From Nocardioides panzhihuensis (GTDB lineage Bacteria; Actinomycetota; Actinomycetes; Propionibacteriales; Nocardioidaceae), in assembly GCF_013408335.1 (NCBI RefSeq), contig NZ_JACBZR010000001.1:1984001-2048000 (forward strand): DNA of 64,000 nt, written 5' to 3'. Positions within the stretch are counted from its first letter, which is position 1, and each line of letters opens with the position of its first letter. The notes under the pieces are model-generated. The model was not told where the DNA came from. It worked only from the letters and a program-made list of their open reading frames with translations, and ran no database searches. The translations under genes and the position numbers were made by a program. Positions 6,962-16,300 of this stretch are shown here, piece by piece.

Positions 6962-7744
6962 ATGACCGTGCCGGTAGTGCTGCGGCCCTACGTCACCTCA
7001 CTGGTCACCTACGACGTGGACTTCGGGGCGCCGGGGGTGCACCGGGGGATGCCGTCGACCGAGATCACCTTCGTACTGCCGGTCGATGAGCCGCTGGTCA
7101 CCTCCTGGGGGAGTGGCAGTGAGCCGGTGACGGCATGGTCGTTGGTCTCCGGGCTGCACACGCGGCCGGCGGCGATCCACCACCGCGGCCATCAGCGGGG
7201 CGTGCAGCTCGGGCTCACCACCGCCGGGGTGCGGGCACTGTTCGGGATGCCGGCCGCAGCCTGGCGGGGCGAGCTCCTGGCCCTCGACGAGGTCGCGGCA
7301 CCCGGTGGCGTACGCGATCTTCCGGAGCGGCTGGCCAAGGCCGATCCACAGACGTGGGGGCAGCTCGTCGTGGCCAGTCTGGTCGGTGCGCTGGCGCGCT
7401 ACGGCGAGGCCGGTCCGCGGGCGGAGGTCGGGCGGGCGCTGGTGTTGCTGACTGGGGGAGCGGGGGTGCAGGAGGTTGCCGACGACGTCGGCTACAGCCG
7501 ACGTCGGATCAGCGACCTGGTGCGCGCCGAGACCGGCGTCGCGCCGAAGCAGTTCCAGCGGCTGGCGCGTTTCGACCGGTCCCGCGGGCTCGTCGGTCGG
7601 ATGCCGCTGGCGCAGGCGGCGATGGCCTGTGGCTACGCCGACCAGGCGCACCTGACCCGCGAGTGGCATGAGTTCGCCGGGTGTACGCCGACGACCTGGC
7701 TGCGGGAGGAGTTCCCATTCGTTCAAGACCTCACCGACCGGTAG
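6962..7744 (+). CDS. AraC-family transcriptional regulator
   Basis: 260 residues from the ATG at 6962. An in-frame upstream start at 6926 lacks conserved sequence. The N-terminal 150 residues form a sensor domain resembling the DUF6597-type region of actinobacterial AraC proteins. The C-terminal 90 or so residues hold two helix-turn-helix units; the second contains PLAQAAMACGYADQAHLTREW, broken here before the final FAGCTPTTW. The VOC gene starts 17 bases downstream, so the two are probably co-transcribed and the regulator probably responds to the VOC protein's substrate. Confidence 0.88.
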   Translation: MTVPVVLRPYVTSLVTYDVDFGAPGVHRGMPSTEITFVLPVDEPLVTSWGSGSEPVTAWSLVSGLHTRPAAIHHRGHQRGVQLGLTTAGVRALFGMPAAAWRGELLALDEVAAPGGVRDLPERLAKADPQTWGQLVVASLVGALARYGEAGPRAEVGRALVLLTGGAGVQEVADDVGYSRRRISDLVRAETGVAPKQFQRLARFDRSRGLVGRMPLAQAAMACGYADQAHLTREWHEFAGCTPTTWLREEFPFVQDLTDR

Positions 7745-7760
7745 ACGGTTGACTCGAGGC

Positions 7761-8159
7761 ATGAACACAGAACTCGTTGAAGGCGTAGCGAAGATCAAGT
7801 ACTGGCAATCGATGGCGTTGCAGGACGCCGAGGCGATGATGACGTGGCTGAGCGCGATCGGCTTCGTCGAGCACGCCACCTACCGCGAGGGCGGCATCGT
7901 CGCCCACGCCGAGTGGCTCTGGCCCGCCGGGGGAGGGCTGATGTTCGGGCAGGTACGTGAGGACGGAGCGCTGAAGGGCACCGGAGGCTCCTCCGCCTAT
8001 CTGATCGACGAGGACCCCGACGCGCTCTTTGACAAGGCGGTCGCCGCCGGAGCCACCGTGGTCCGGCCGATGGTCGATCAGGACTACGGCGGTCGCGGCG
8101 GCACGGTGGCGGACCCCGAGGGCAACACGTGGTCCTTCGGCAACTACCAGCCGTCATGA
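7761..8159 (+). CDS. VOC (glyoxalase/bleomycin-resistance fold) protein
   Basis: 132 residues, one VOC module. Key stretches are MALQDAEAMMTWLSAIGF at the start, a variable middle, and DPEGNTWSFGNY at the end, which supplies the usual C-terminal metal-ligand region. The true start is the ATG at 7761; longer versions overlap the AraC gene. It follows an AraC regulator, a pairing common in actinobacteria. The substrate cannot be told from sequence. Confidence 0.85.
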   Translation: MNTELVEGVAKIKYWQSMALQDAEAMMTWLSAIGFVEHATYREGGIVAHAEWLWPAGGGLMFGQVREDGALKGTGGSSAYLIDEDPDALFDKAVAAGATVVRPMVDQDYGGRGGTVADPEGNTWSFGNYQPS

Positions 8160-8166
8160 GCGCACC

Positions 8167-8204
8167 GCGATATCGCACACCATGGTCGCCGGCCGCGATA
8201 GCGC
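8167..8204. repeat. Inverted GCGATATCGC/GCGATAGCGC pair, copy 2
   Basis: GCGATATCGC at 8167-8176 and GCGATAGCGC at 8195-8204, followed by ACCACC. It is placed just after the VOC gene, as copy 1 is placed just before the AraC gene, so the two copies bracket the AraC-VOC pair. Confidence 0.5.
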
Positions 8205-8248
8205 ACCACCGGCCCTGAGACGAAGAGGTCCCGGAGGTATCGACCCTT

Positions 8249-8254
8249 TAGCCT
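8249..8254 (+). promoter_or_regulatory. -10 box of tyrA
   Basis: TAGCCT, seven bases before the tyrA ATG, predicting a leaderless mRNA for the tyrA-cmk-plsC-der unit. Confidence 0.55.
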
Positions 8255-8261
8255 TGGAGCC

Positions 8262-9359
8262 ATGAGAGAGGCCTACGAGTCAGGGGCCGGGGGAGCGCTG
8301 ACCGGTCCGGTCGAGATCGTCGGCGTCGGGCTGCTGGGCACCTCGGTGGCGCTGGCGTGTGCGGCGGCCGGGCTCGACGTGCTCCTCAGCGACTCGATCG
8401 CGAGCCACGTACGCACCGCGACCGGTCTCGGAGCCGGCCGTCGCCGCAAGCCCGGCGACACCCCGCAGCTGGTCGTCGTCGCAGTCCCGCCGGCACATCT
8501 CGGCGAGGTGATCACCCTGGCCTTGGCCGACAGCCCCGACGCCGTCGTGACCGACGTCGGCAGCGTGAAGGCGTCGCCGCTGACCTACGTGCGCGAGCAC
8601 AGCCACGACGACGTACGCCGCTACGTGGGCGGGCACCCGATGGCCGGCAGCGAGCGCTCCGGACCGTTGGCCGCGACCGCGACCCTGTTCGAGGGACGTC
8701 CCTGGGCGGTGACGCCGCACGCGGACGCCGACCCGGCCTCGACCGAGCTCGTCGCCGAGCTCGCCAGGCTGTGCGGTGCGGTCCCGCTGACCCTCAGCCC
8801 CGAGGACCACGACCAGGCGGTCGCCCGCACCTCCCACGTACCGCACCTGATGGCCGCACTGGTGGCGGGTCGGCTCGCGGTCGCGCCCGAGGGACACCTG
8901 GGCCTCAGTGGCCAAGGTGTGCGCGACGTGACCCGCGTCGCGGGCGGCGACCCCGGCCTCTACGGCCAGATCGTGGCCGGCAACGTGCGCGCGGTGACCG
9001 ATCTGCTCACCGAGATCCGCGCTCAGCTCGACGAGATGATCGCGGCCGTCGGCAACGGCGACGCAGCTGCCCTGGACGTACTTCTCAAGGAGGGGCAGGC
9101 CGGCACCCGGGCCATCCCCGGCAAGCACGGTCGGCCCCAGACGGCCCAGGCGAGCGTCTACGTCACGGTGCCCGACGAACCGGGCAACCTGGCCAGGCTC
9201 TTCTCCGACGCGGGGGAGAGCGGCGTCAACATCGAGGACGTACGCATCGATCACGACCCGGGCCGCCCGGTCGGCGTCATGGAGCTGATCGTGGCCGACG
9301 ACGCGGCCGACCGGATGCAGACGGTTCTGGAGTCCCGAGGTTGGGTCGCTCACCGGTAG
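8262..9359 (+). CDS. tyrA: Prephenate dehydrogenase with C-terminal ACT domain
   Basis: 365 residues. The NAD-binding motif GVGLLG is at 21-26. The family signature GGHPMAGSERSG lies near residue 127, and a helical dimerisation region follows. An ACT domain occupies about residues 298-365 (VYVTVPDEPGNLARLF) and would bind tyrosine for feedback inhibition. The enzyme oxidatively decarboxylates prephenate to 4-hydroxyphenylpyruvate in tyrosine synthesis. It leads an operon with cmk, plsC and der. Confidence 0.93.
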   Translation: MREAYESGAGGALTGPVEIVGVGLLGTSVALACAAAGLDVLLSDSIASHVRTATGLGAGRRRKPGDTPQLVVVAVPPAHLGEVITLALADSPDAVVTDVGSVKASPLTYVREHSHDDVRRYVGGHPMAGSERSGPLAATATLFEGRPWAVTPHADADPASTELVAELARLCGAVPLTLSPEDHDQAVARTSHVPHLMAALVAGRLAVAPEGHLGLSGQGVRDVTRVAGGDPGLYGQIVAGNVRAVTDLLTEIRAQLDEMIAAVGNGDAAALDVLLKEGQAGTRAIPGKHGRPQTAQASVYVTVPDEPGNLARLFSDAGESGVNIEDVRIDHDPGRPVGVMELIVADDAADRMQTVLESRGWVAHR

Positions 9360-9362
9360 GCT
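9357..9362 (+). promoter_or_regulatory. Internal -10 box over the tyrA stop codon
   Basis: TAGGCT begins with the tyrA TAG and lies seven bases before the GTG of cmk. If active, it would let cmk, plsC and der be expressed without tyrA from a leaderless message. Confidence 0.45.
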
Positions 9363-9369
9363 CCCGCCC

Positions 9370-10089
9370 GTGAGCAGCAGCAATCCCACCACTGACCCCG
9401 CAAGCATCGTCATCGCCGTCGACGGCACCTCCGGCTCCGGAAAGTCGAGCACCTCGCGCGGGGTCGCCGACCGTCTTGGGATGCGCTATCTCGACACCGG
9501 TGCGATGTACCGGGCGATGACCTGGTGGATGCTCAGCAACGACGTAGACGTGCACGACGCCGAGGCGGTCGCGGCTGCGGCCGGCAAGCCGGTGATCACC
9601 TCCGGCACCGACCCGCTCGGCCCCACCATCGCCCTCGACGGCGGCGACGTCTCGGTCGAGATCCGCAGCGACCGGGTCAACGGAGCGGTCTCCCCGGTCG
9701 CCACGGTCCCCGAGGTCCGGACGCGCCTGGTCGCGCTCCAGCAGCAGGAGATCCGCGATGCGCTCGCCGCCGGCTCCGGCATCGTCGTCGAGGGCCGTGA
9801 CATCGGCACCGCCGTGTGGCCCGACGCCGACCTGAAGCTGTACGTCACCGCCGACCCGGCCGCGCGTGCGGCGCGCCGTGCCGCCGAGGAGGGCGGCACC
9901 GACGCAGAGGCCGTCCGTGCGTCGCTGGAGAACCGCGACAAGATCGACTCCACGAAGGGCGGTGCGGCGGTGCCGGAGGGCGCCACCCACCTCGACACCA
10001 CGCCCTACACGCTGGAGGAGGTCATCCAGCTGGTGGTCGAGCTCGTCGAGACCACCGCATACGGCACCTCCGGCAAGGCGGGGGAGTGA
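9370..10089 (+). CDS. cmk: Cytidylate kinase
   Basis: 239 residues from a GTG start. The P-loop GTSGSGKS is at 19-26. The CMP-binding segments DTGAMYRAMTWW and VEGRDIGTAVWP are present, followed by the lid region rich in Arg (DPAARAARRAAEEGG). It phosphorylates CMP and dCMP. It is syntenic with Rv1712, next to der. The last residues ([16 protein letters not shown]) form a short non-conserved tail. The stop overlaps the plsC start. Confidence 0.93.
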   Translation: MSSSNPTTDPASIVIAVDGTSGSGKSSTSRGVADRLGMRYLDTGAMYRAMTWWMLSNDVDVHDAEAVAAAAGKPVITSGTDPLGPTIALDGGDVSVEIRSDRVNGAVSPVATVPEVRTRLVALQQQEIRDALAAGSGIVVEGRDIGTAVWPDADLKLYVTADPAARAARRAAEEGGTDAEAVRASLENRDKIDSTKGGAAVPEGATHLDTTPYTLEEVIQLVVELVETTAYGTSGKAGE

Positions 10090-10826
10090 GCGCGAGCCCA
10101 CACGCGGGTTCGCCCCGCAGCGGGCTCCCGCGCACGGATGAGGTCCCGCATCCGAGCCAGTGGGCGCTCTATCACATCAACATCTACGCCCGGTGGCTGA
10201 TCCGGCGCCGCTTCGACGTGCGGTTGCACGAGACCGCCAACATCCCGAAAACCGGCCCGGTCGTCTTCGCCTCCAACCACATCGGGATCATCGACGGTCC
10301 GCTGCTGGCGATCTTCACGCCGCGACCGGTGCACGCACTGACGAAGCTGGAGATGTTCGAGCACTGGTTCCTCGGCCCGTTCCTGCGCTGGGCGGGGCAG
10401 ATCCCGCTCTACCGCTTCGGCAGCGACCCGGCCGCGGTGAAGATGGCGCTGCGGGTGCTGCACGATGGCAACGCGATGGGGATCTATCCCGAAGGCACCC
10501 GCGGTGCCGGCGACCTGGCCCACTTCAACCGCGGAGCCGCCTATCTCGCCCTCGCCTCGGGCGCCCCAGTGGTGCCGGTGACCATGTTCGGCAGCCGCGA
10601 CCCGGGCGGTGGGATCTCGTCCCTGCCGCACAAAGGTGCTGTGATCGACATCTGCTATGGCGAGCCTTTCCGCGTCGAGCGCGTAGGCTGGCCACGTACC
10701 AGGGAACAAGTCGGGCATGTGTCGGGTTTGCTCCAGAAGCACATGCTGGTCCAACAGGACCATGCGATGGCGTTGACCGGTCGCGAACTGCCCGGTCCGC
10801 TACCTACCGAGGAGAACGATGACTGA
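10086..10826 (+). CDS. plsC: 1-acyl-sn-glycerol-3-phosphate acyltransferase family protein
   Basis: 246 residues from a GTG overlapping the cmk stop. The acyltransferase motif NHIGIIDG supplies His65 and Asp70 (HX4D), and YPEGTRG is the later substrate-binding block. The family transfers an acyl chain from acyl-CoA or acyl-ACP to lysophosphatidate at the membrane. It sits between cmk and der, as in several actinobacteria. An exact acceptor is not proven by sequence. Confidence 0.9.
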   Translation: MSASPHAGSPRSGLPRTDEVPHPSQWALYHINIYARWLIRRRFDVRLHETANIPKTGPVVFASNHIGIIDGPLLAIFTPRPVHALTKLEMFEHWFLGPFLRWAGQIPLYRFGSDPAAVKMALRVLHDGNAMGIYPEGTRGAGDLAHFNRGAAYLALASGAPVVPVTMFGSRDPGGGISSLPHKGAVIDICYGEPFRVERVGWPRTREQVGHVSGLLQKHMLVQQDHAMALTGRELPGPLPTEENDD

Positions 10827-12204
10827 CCCCGACGTTTCGTATGAAGACGTACGAGACTTTCACGAGACCGACGAGACCCCGACCGGCCCGCAGCCGGTGC
10901 TGGCGGTCGTCGGCCGCCCCAACGTCGGGAAGTCGACCCTGGTGAACCGGATCATCGGCCGCCGCGAGGCCGTCGTCCAGGACGTCCCCGGGGTGACCCG
11001 CGACCGGATCTCCTACGACGCCAACTGGAACGGTAAGGGGTTCACGCTGGTCGACACCGGCGGCTGGAACCCCGACGCCCAGGGTCTGGCCGAGCGGATC
11101 GCCGCCCAGGCCGAGATCGCGGTGTCCCTGGCTGACGCGGTCCTCTTCGTCGTCGACGCGAAGGTCGGCATCACCGACACCGACGAGGCGGTCGTACGCA
11201 TCCTGCGCAAGTCCGGCAAGCCGGTCATCCTGGCCGCCAACAAGGTCGATGACATGCGCACCGAGGCGGAGGCGGCCGCGCTGTGGAACCTCGGGCTCGG
11301 TGAGCCGTGGCCGGTCTCCGCGCTCCATGGCCGTGGCTCCGGCGACATGCTCGACGCGATCCTCGCGGTGCTTCCCGACCCGCCGCCGATGCCCGAGGGC
11401 ACCGAGATCGGCGGCCCGCGGCGTATCGCGCTGGTCGGCAAGCCCAACGTGGGCAAGTCCTCGCTGCTGAACAAGCTCGCGAAGGAGGAGCGGGCGGTCG
11501 TCGACAACGTCGCCGGCACGACCGTCGACCCGGTCGACGAGCTGATCATGCTCGGTGACCGGGAGTGGCGCTTCATCGACACCGCCGGCATCCGCAAGCG
11601 GGTCAAGGAGGCCTCCGGGCACGAGTACTACGCGTCCTTGCGCACCACGACCGCGATCGACCGTGCCGAGGTGGCCGTTCTCGTGATCGACGGCGGCGAG
11701 AAGATCTCCGAGCAGGACATCCGCATCCTCCAGACGGTCCGCGAGGCCGGTCGCGCTCTGGTCATCGCGTTCAACAAGTGGGACCTCGTCGACGAGGACC
11801 GCCGCTGGCAGCTCGACCGTGAGATCGAGCGCGAGCTCGTCCAGGTGCAGTGGGCCCCGCGGATCAACGTCACCGCCCGAACCGGATGGCACGTCGACCG
11901 CCTGGTCCCGGCGCTCGACAAGGCTCTCGAGGGCTGGGAGACGCGGATCGGCACCGGCGCGCTCAACTCGTTCCTCGGCCGCCTCGTCGCCGAGCACCCG
12001 CACCCGGTCCGCTCCGGCAAGCAGCCGAAGATCCTCTTCGCCACCCAGCCCTCGACCGCGCCGCCGACCTTCGTGCTCTTCACCAGCGGCAAGCTCGAGG
12101 CCTCCTACGAGCGCTACATCGAGCGCCGCCTGCGCGAGGAGTTCGGCTTCGTCGGCACCCCGATCGTGCTCCAGCAGCGGGTCCGGGAGAAGCGCAAGCG
12201 CTAG
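10819..12204 (+). CDS. der: Ribosome assembly GTPase Der (EngA)
   Basis: 461 residues with two tandem GTPase domains: P-loops GRPNVGKST at 32-40 and GKPNVGKSS at 207-215, each with NKXD motifs (NKVD, NKWD). A KH-like C-terminal domain contains the Ser- and Thr-rich segment before [10 protein letters not shown]. Der is needed for 50S subunit maturation. The ATG overlaps the plsC stop. Its TAG shares bases with the stop of the convergent regulator gene (CTAG at 12201-12204). Confidence 0.95.
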   Translation: MTDPDVSYEDVRDFHETDETPTGPQPVLAVVGRPNVGKSTLVNRIIGRREAVVQDVPGVTRDRISYDANWNGKGFTLVDTGGWNPDAQGLAERIAAQAEIAVSLADAVLFVVDAKVGITDTDEAVVRILRKSGKPVILAANKVDDMRTEAEAAALWNLGLGEPWPVSALHGRGSGDMLDAILAVLPDPPPMPEGTEIGGPRRIALVGKPNVGKSSLLNKLAKEERAVVDNVAGTTVDPVDELIMLGDREWRFIDTAGIRKRVKEASGHEYYASLRTTTAIDRAEVAVLVIDGGEKISEQDIRILQTVREAGRALVIAFNKWDLVDEDRRWQLDREIERELVQVQWAPRINVTARTGWHVDRLVPALDKALEGWETRIGTGALNSFLGRLVAEHPHPVRSGKQPKILFATQPSTAPPTFVLFTSGKLEASYERYIERRLREEFGFVGTPIVLQQRVREKRKR

Positions 12205-13232
12205 TGCTCCGCGGGGGCAGGCGCCAGCTGGCCCTCCGCCCCCGCGTGCACCCAGCCGTTGTTGGCGGCGTGCCAGCCCAGCTGCATCCGGGTCTCCACG
12301 CCGGCCAGGTCCAGCAGTGCGCGCACCCTGCGCTGCACGGTGCGCAGAGACGTACCCAGCTGTTTGGCGACGGTCTGGTCGGTGAGCCCGGCGAGCAGCA
12401 GGCCGAGGACCTGCGCGTCCTCGTCGTCGAGCTGCTGGGCGACGTCGCCGGTGAGCCCGGAGGTCCCGACGAGCATTGGCGTCGCCTGGTCCCACACGTT
12501 CTCGAAGAGCGCGATCAGCGCGTCGAGCAGCGTGCTCTCCCGCACCAGCAGCGCACCGACGACATCGCCCGAGGAGGTCAGCGGCATCAGCGCGAGCCGC
12601 CGGTCGACCACCATCAGCTTGAGCGGCACCGAGTCGGCGAACCGGACCTCCTCACCCGCATCGGTCGCCTCGATCGCCTCGTCGACCGTCACGTCCTGGC
12701 TCTCGAGCATGCTGCGCTCGACGACGACGCGATACTGTACGCCGCGCGCGACCGCCTTGTTCTCGGCTGAGTTCTCCTGGCTGGAGGTCACGATCACCGG
12801 CGGGCGGACGAAGGCGTCCACCCGTTCGCGGGCGCCGAGCTGAACCTGCTCGAACCGGTGCCGGACTGCGTCCTCGCCATGGATGACGTCGATGACATCG
12901 GTGGGTCCGCGGCCAGCGGCTGCGAGGCGATACGCCTCGTCGAGCCGGCTGAGCTCGATCTCCGCATGTCGCACCTCGTCCTGCTGCCGGGCGAGCAGCG
13001 CTCCGAGCGCGATCGCGGGCGGAGCCGCGGCGAAGCGCCGGTCGTCGCCGGTGATCCGCGCGGCCAGGCCGTGCTCCTCGAGCCGGCGCAGCAGCAGACG
13101 GGCCTCTCCCGGGGACGTCCCGAAGGCGCTGAGGGCGGCCGCGAACTCGGCGGCGGTGGCGGAGGGCATGGTGATGAGCTCGCCGTAGGCGAGAGTCTCA
13201 TCAGGGGTCAGACCGAGCACGTCGACGAGCAT
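12201..13232 (-). CDS. Helix-turn-helix regulator with TrmB-like N-terminus and LuxR-like C-terminus
   Basis: 343 residues from the ATG at 13232; the longer frame upstream is Arg/Cys-rich and not protein-like. The N-terminal 70 residues resemble a TrmB winged helix ([15 protein letters not shown]). A central region may bind a ligand. The C-terminal HTH ([20 protein letters not shown], then an RTVQRRV recognition helix) resembles LuxR. Proteins of this build often neighbour secreted subtilases in actinobacteria. It diverges from the large protease gene across 116 bases and is its likely regulator; this is inference from position. Confidence 0.82.
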   Translation of the reverse strand: MLVDVLGLTPDETLAYGELITMPSATAAEFAAALSAFGTSPGEARLLLRRLEEHGLAARITGDDRRFAAAPPAIALGALLARQQDEVRHAEIELSRLDEAYRLAAAGRGPTDVIDVIHGEDAVRHRFEQVQLGARERVDAFVRPPVIVTSSQENSAENKAVARGVQYRVVVERSMLESQDVTVDEAIEATDAGEEVRFADSVPLKLMVVDRRLALMPLTSSGDVVGALLVRESTLLDALIALFENVWDQATPMLVGTSGLTGDVAQQLDDEDAQVLGLLLAGLTDQTVAKQLGTSLRTVQRRVRALLDLAGVETRMQLGWHAANNGWVHAGAEGQLAPAPAEH

Positions 13233-13348
13233 GGCACTGCTGCGACAGATCCCGGGCAGCCGGGTGCTGTCGGAGTCTCGCCATGCCGTAAAACCGCCAC
13301 GACTTCGCTCTTGTCGCCTGTCGCGCCTCATTGACAGGGTCCATCTCC

Positions 13349-16300
13349 ATGAGACCCCCAACCAGAACCGGCCTGTCGGCCGCCACCAGGGCCGTCGCAG
13401 CAGCTGCTGCGGCGACCGCCCTGGCGGCGACGATGGCCACCAGCGCGCATGCGACCCCAGGCACCGAACCCTCGCCTGAGGCCCCCAAGACCGACGCCGG
13501 CCGCACCACGGCCGGCACGGCACCCCGTACGCCCGCCCTCGACGACGGCCGAACCACGATCACCCTCGTGACCGGCGACGTCATCGACGTGACCGCGACC
13601 GACGATGGCGTCCTGACCGTTGGGTTCGACCCCGCTGCGGACGCCATCGAGACCCAGCAGGTCGGCGATCATCTCTACGCGATCCCCGTCTCGGCCAAGC
13701 CCTACCTGGCCGCGGGCACGCTCGATCGTCGGCTGTTCGACGTCACCGCGCTCCTCGAGATGCGCTACGACGACGAGAGCGTCGACGCCACCCCGCTGAT
13801 CCTGGAGCAGGCATCAGCCCGCGCCAAGGCGGCGAAGCTGCCGGGCACCGAGCGTACGCTCGACCTGCCGAGCATCGACGCCGACGCCGTCGCGGTGAGC
13901 AAGAAGAAGGCGCCCGCGTTCTGGGCAGCCGTGGCCACCGACGGCGGGACGTCTTCGCGTGCTGCCGGTCCCGCCGGGAAGCTCGGCGCCGGCATCGAGA
14001 AGATCTGGCTCGACGGCAAGGCCGAGACCACGCTGGACCGCAGCACCGCCCAGATCGGCGCGCCCGAGGCATGGGCCGCGGGCTTCGACGGCAAGGGCGC
14101 GAGGGTCGCGGTCCTCGACACCGGTATCGACGCCAGCCACCCCGACGTGGCCGACCAGGTCGACGAGGCGCAGTCGTTCGTCCCGGGGGAGGAGGCCACC
14201 GACGACGTCCACGGTCACGGCACCCACGTCGCCTCCACCGTCCTCGGCACCGGCTCTGCCAGCGACGGCGCCTATAAGGGCGTCGCCCCCGGTGCCGACC
14301 TGCTGGTCGGCAAGGTCCTCGACAACGGCGGCTACGGCCAGGACTCCTGGATCATCGCCGGCATGGAGTGGGGCGCGGCGAACGCCGACATCGTCTCCAT
14401 GAGCCTCGGCGACTCCAGCCTCAACGACGGCACCGACCCGATGGCGCAGGCGCTCGACGCGCTGAGCAAGGAGACGGGTGCGCTCTTCGTCGTCGCAGCA
14501 GGCAACAGCTACGCCGAGGGCTCGCTCGGTAGCCCCGGCACCGCTGACGCCGCGCTCACGGTCGGCGCGGTCGACGACGGCGACGTACGTGCCGACTTCT
14601 CCAGCTACGGCCCGCGGGTCGGCGACCACGCGATCAAGCCAGACTTGACCGCGCCGGGCGTCGGTATCGTCGCTGCCCGCTCCGCGCAGTCCGGCGGCGA
14701 AGGCTCCTACACCTCGATGAACGGCACCTCGATGGCCACCCCGCATGTCGCGGGAGCCGCTGCGATCCTCAAGGGCGCCAACCCGGCTTTGTCCGGCGAG
14801 CAGCTCAAGAACGCCCTGGTCTCCTCCGCGGCCGACATCGACGCACCGGCGTACGAGGTCGGCACCGGCCGTCTCGACGTGCCCGCCGCGCTCGACGGCG
14901 TGGAGGGCTCGGGCGACGGATTCCTCGGCTTCTACGGCTGGCCGCACGACGGTGACGAGCCCGCGAGCGGCACCGTGACCTACACCAACTCCACCGATGC
15001 CGACGTCACGCTCGCGCTGAGCACCGACGTCATCGGCCCGGACGGCAAGGCGAGCGACCTCGTCTCGCTCTCCGCCGACGAGGTCGTGGTCCCGGCCGGC
15101 GGCAGCGCCGAGGTCACCATCTCGGCCGACGCCGACGACGCCCCGCGCGCGGGCAAGTACAGCGGCGCCGTGGTCGCCACCGACGCCTCCGGCGAGGTCA
15201 CCGTGCGCACCGCGACGGCACTGGTCAAGGAGGAGGAGCGCTACGGCCTCGACATCATGGCGCTCGACCGTTCCGGCGAGCCCGCCTCCGGTTACGTCGA
15301 CTTCTACCGCTACGGCGACCAGTTCGTCAGCACGCTGCCGATCGACCCGGCCACCGGCAAGGTCGCGACCCAGCGCCTGCAGCCCGGCACCTACTCGGCC
15401 ACGGCGTTCCTCGACGTCGCCGGCTCCGCCGGACCCGGCTCGACCGGTGTGGCGCTGGTCGGTGACCCGCAGGTGGTGGTCACCGACGAGGACCAGTCCC
15501 TCGTGCTCGACGCCCGCGGGGCCGACGAGCTCACCCTGAAGACGCCCAAGGACAGCGACGTCGCCTACCGCCGGTTCCAGTTCTTCAACGACTCCGGCAT
15601 CGGCGGGCTCTACGCGACCTTCGGCGCCACCTATGCGGTCCCGGTCGACATCGACTCGATCTACGCCGAGGCCACCGGCCCCGTCGACAGCGCGGAGTTC
15701 GACTTCGCCGTACGCTGGCGGGCCACCGAGCCGGCACTCGACGTGACCGCACGGAGCCCGCGGCCGACCGGGTTCGACCCGGTCTACCAGCTCGGCTCGG
15801 CCAGGCTCGACGGCCGGGTCTCGCTGCGCGCGGTAGCGGCTGGGAAGGGCACGTCCGCCGACTATGCGGGCGTCGACGCCAAGGGCCGGGCGGTCCTCGT
15901 GACCAGGGAAGACGCGGTCACCGCCGCGGAGCGCGAGGCGGCCGCACAGGCGGCCGGCGCGGCACTGCTCGTGGTCGTCAACGACCGTCCGGGCCCGCTG
16001 GTCGAGGTCGTCACCCAGGACGACGTACCGGTCGTCTCGGTGCGGTCTGACCAGGGCGCGAAGCTGCTGGCGGCGGCCGCGAAGGGCGCACTGACCCTGG
16101 AAGGCGAGGCCGTCGAGTTCCCGAGCTACCTCTACGACGTCTCCAAGAGCTGGCCCGGCCAGATCCCGGCCGAGCTCGCGCTCGCTCCGACCACGAAGCA
16201 GCTCGCCACCGTGGAGAGCCGTTTCACCGACACCGAGGAGCGCCTCGCCGTCGAGGACCGCGCCGACTGCCGCGACTACCAGTGGCCGCCGTGCCTCAGC

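Noticed and set aside
13331..13336. TTGACA as a -35 element for the subtilase gene
   Set aside because: The matching -10 position would fall after the ATG at 13349. The hexamer could only serve a later start, which would remove the signal peptide.
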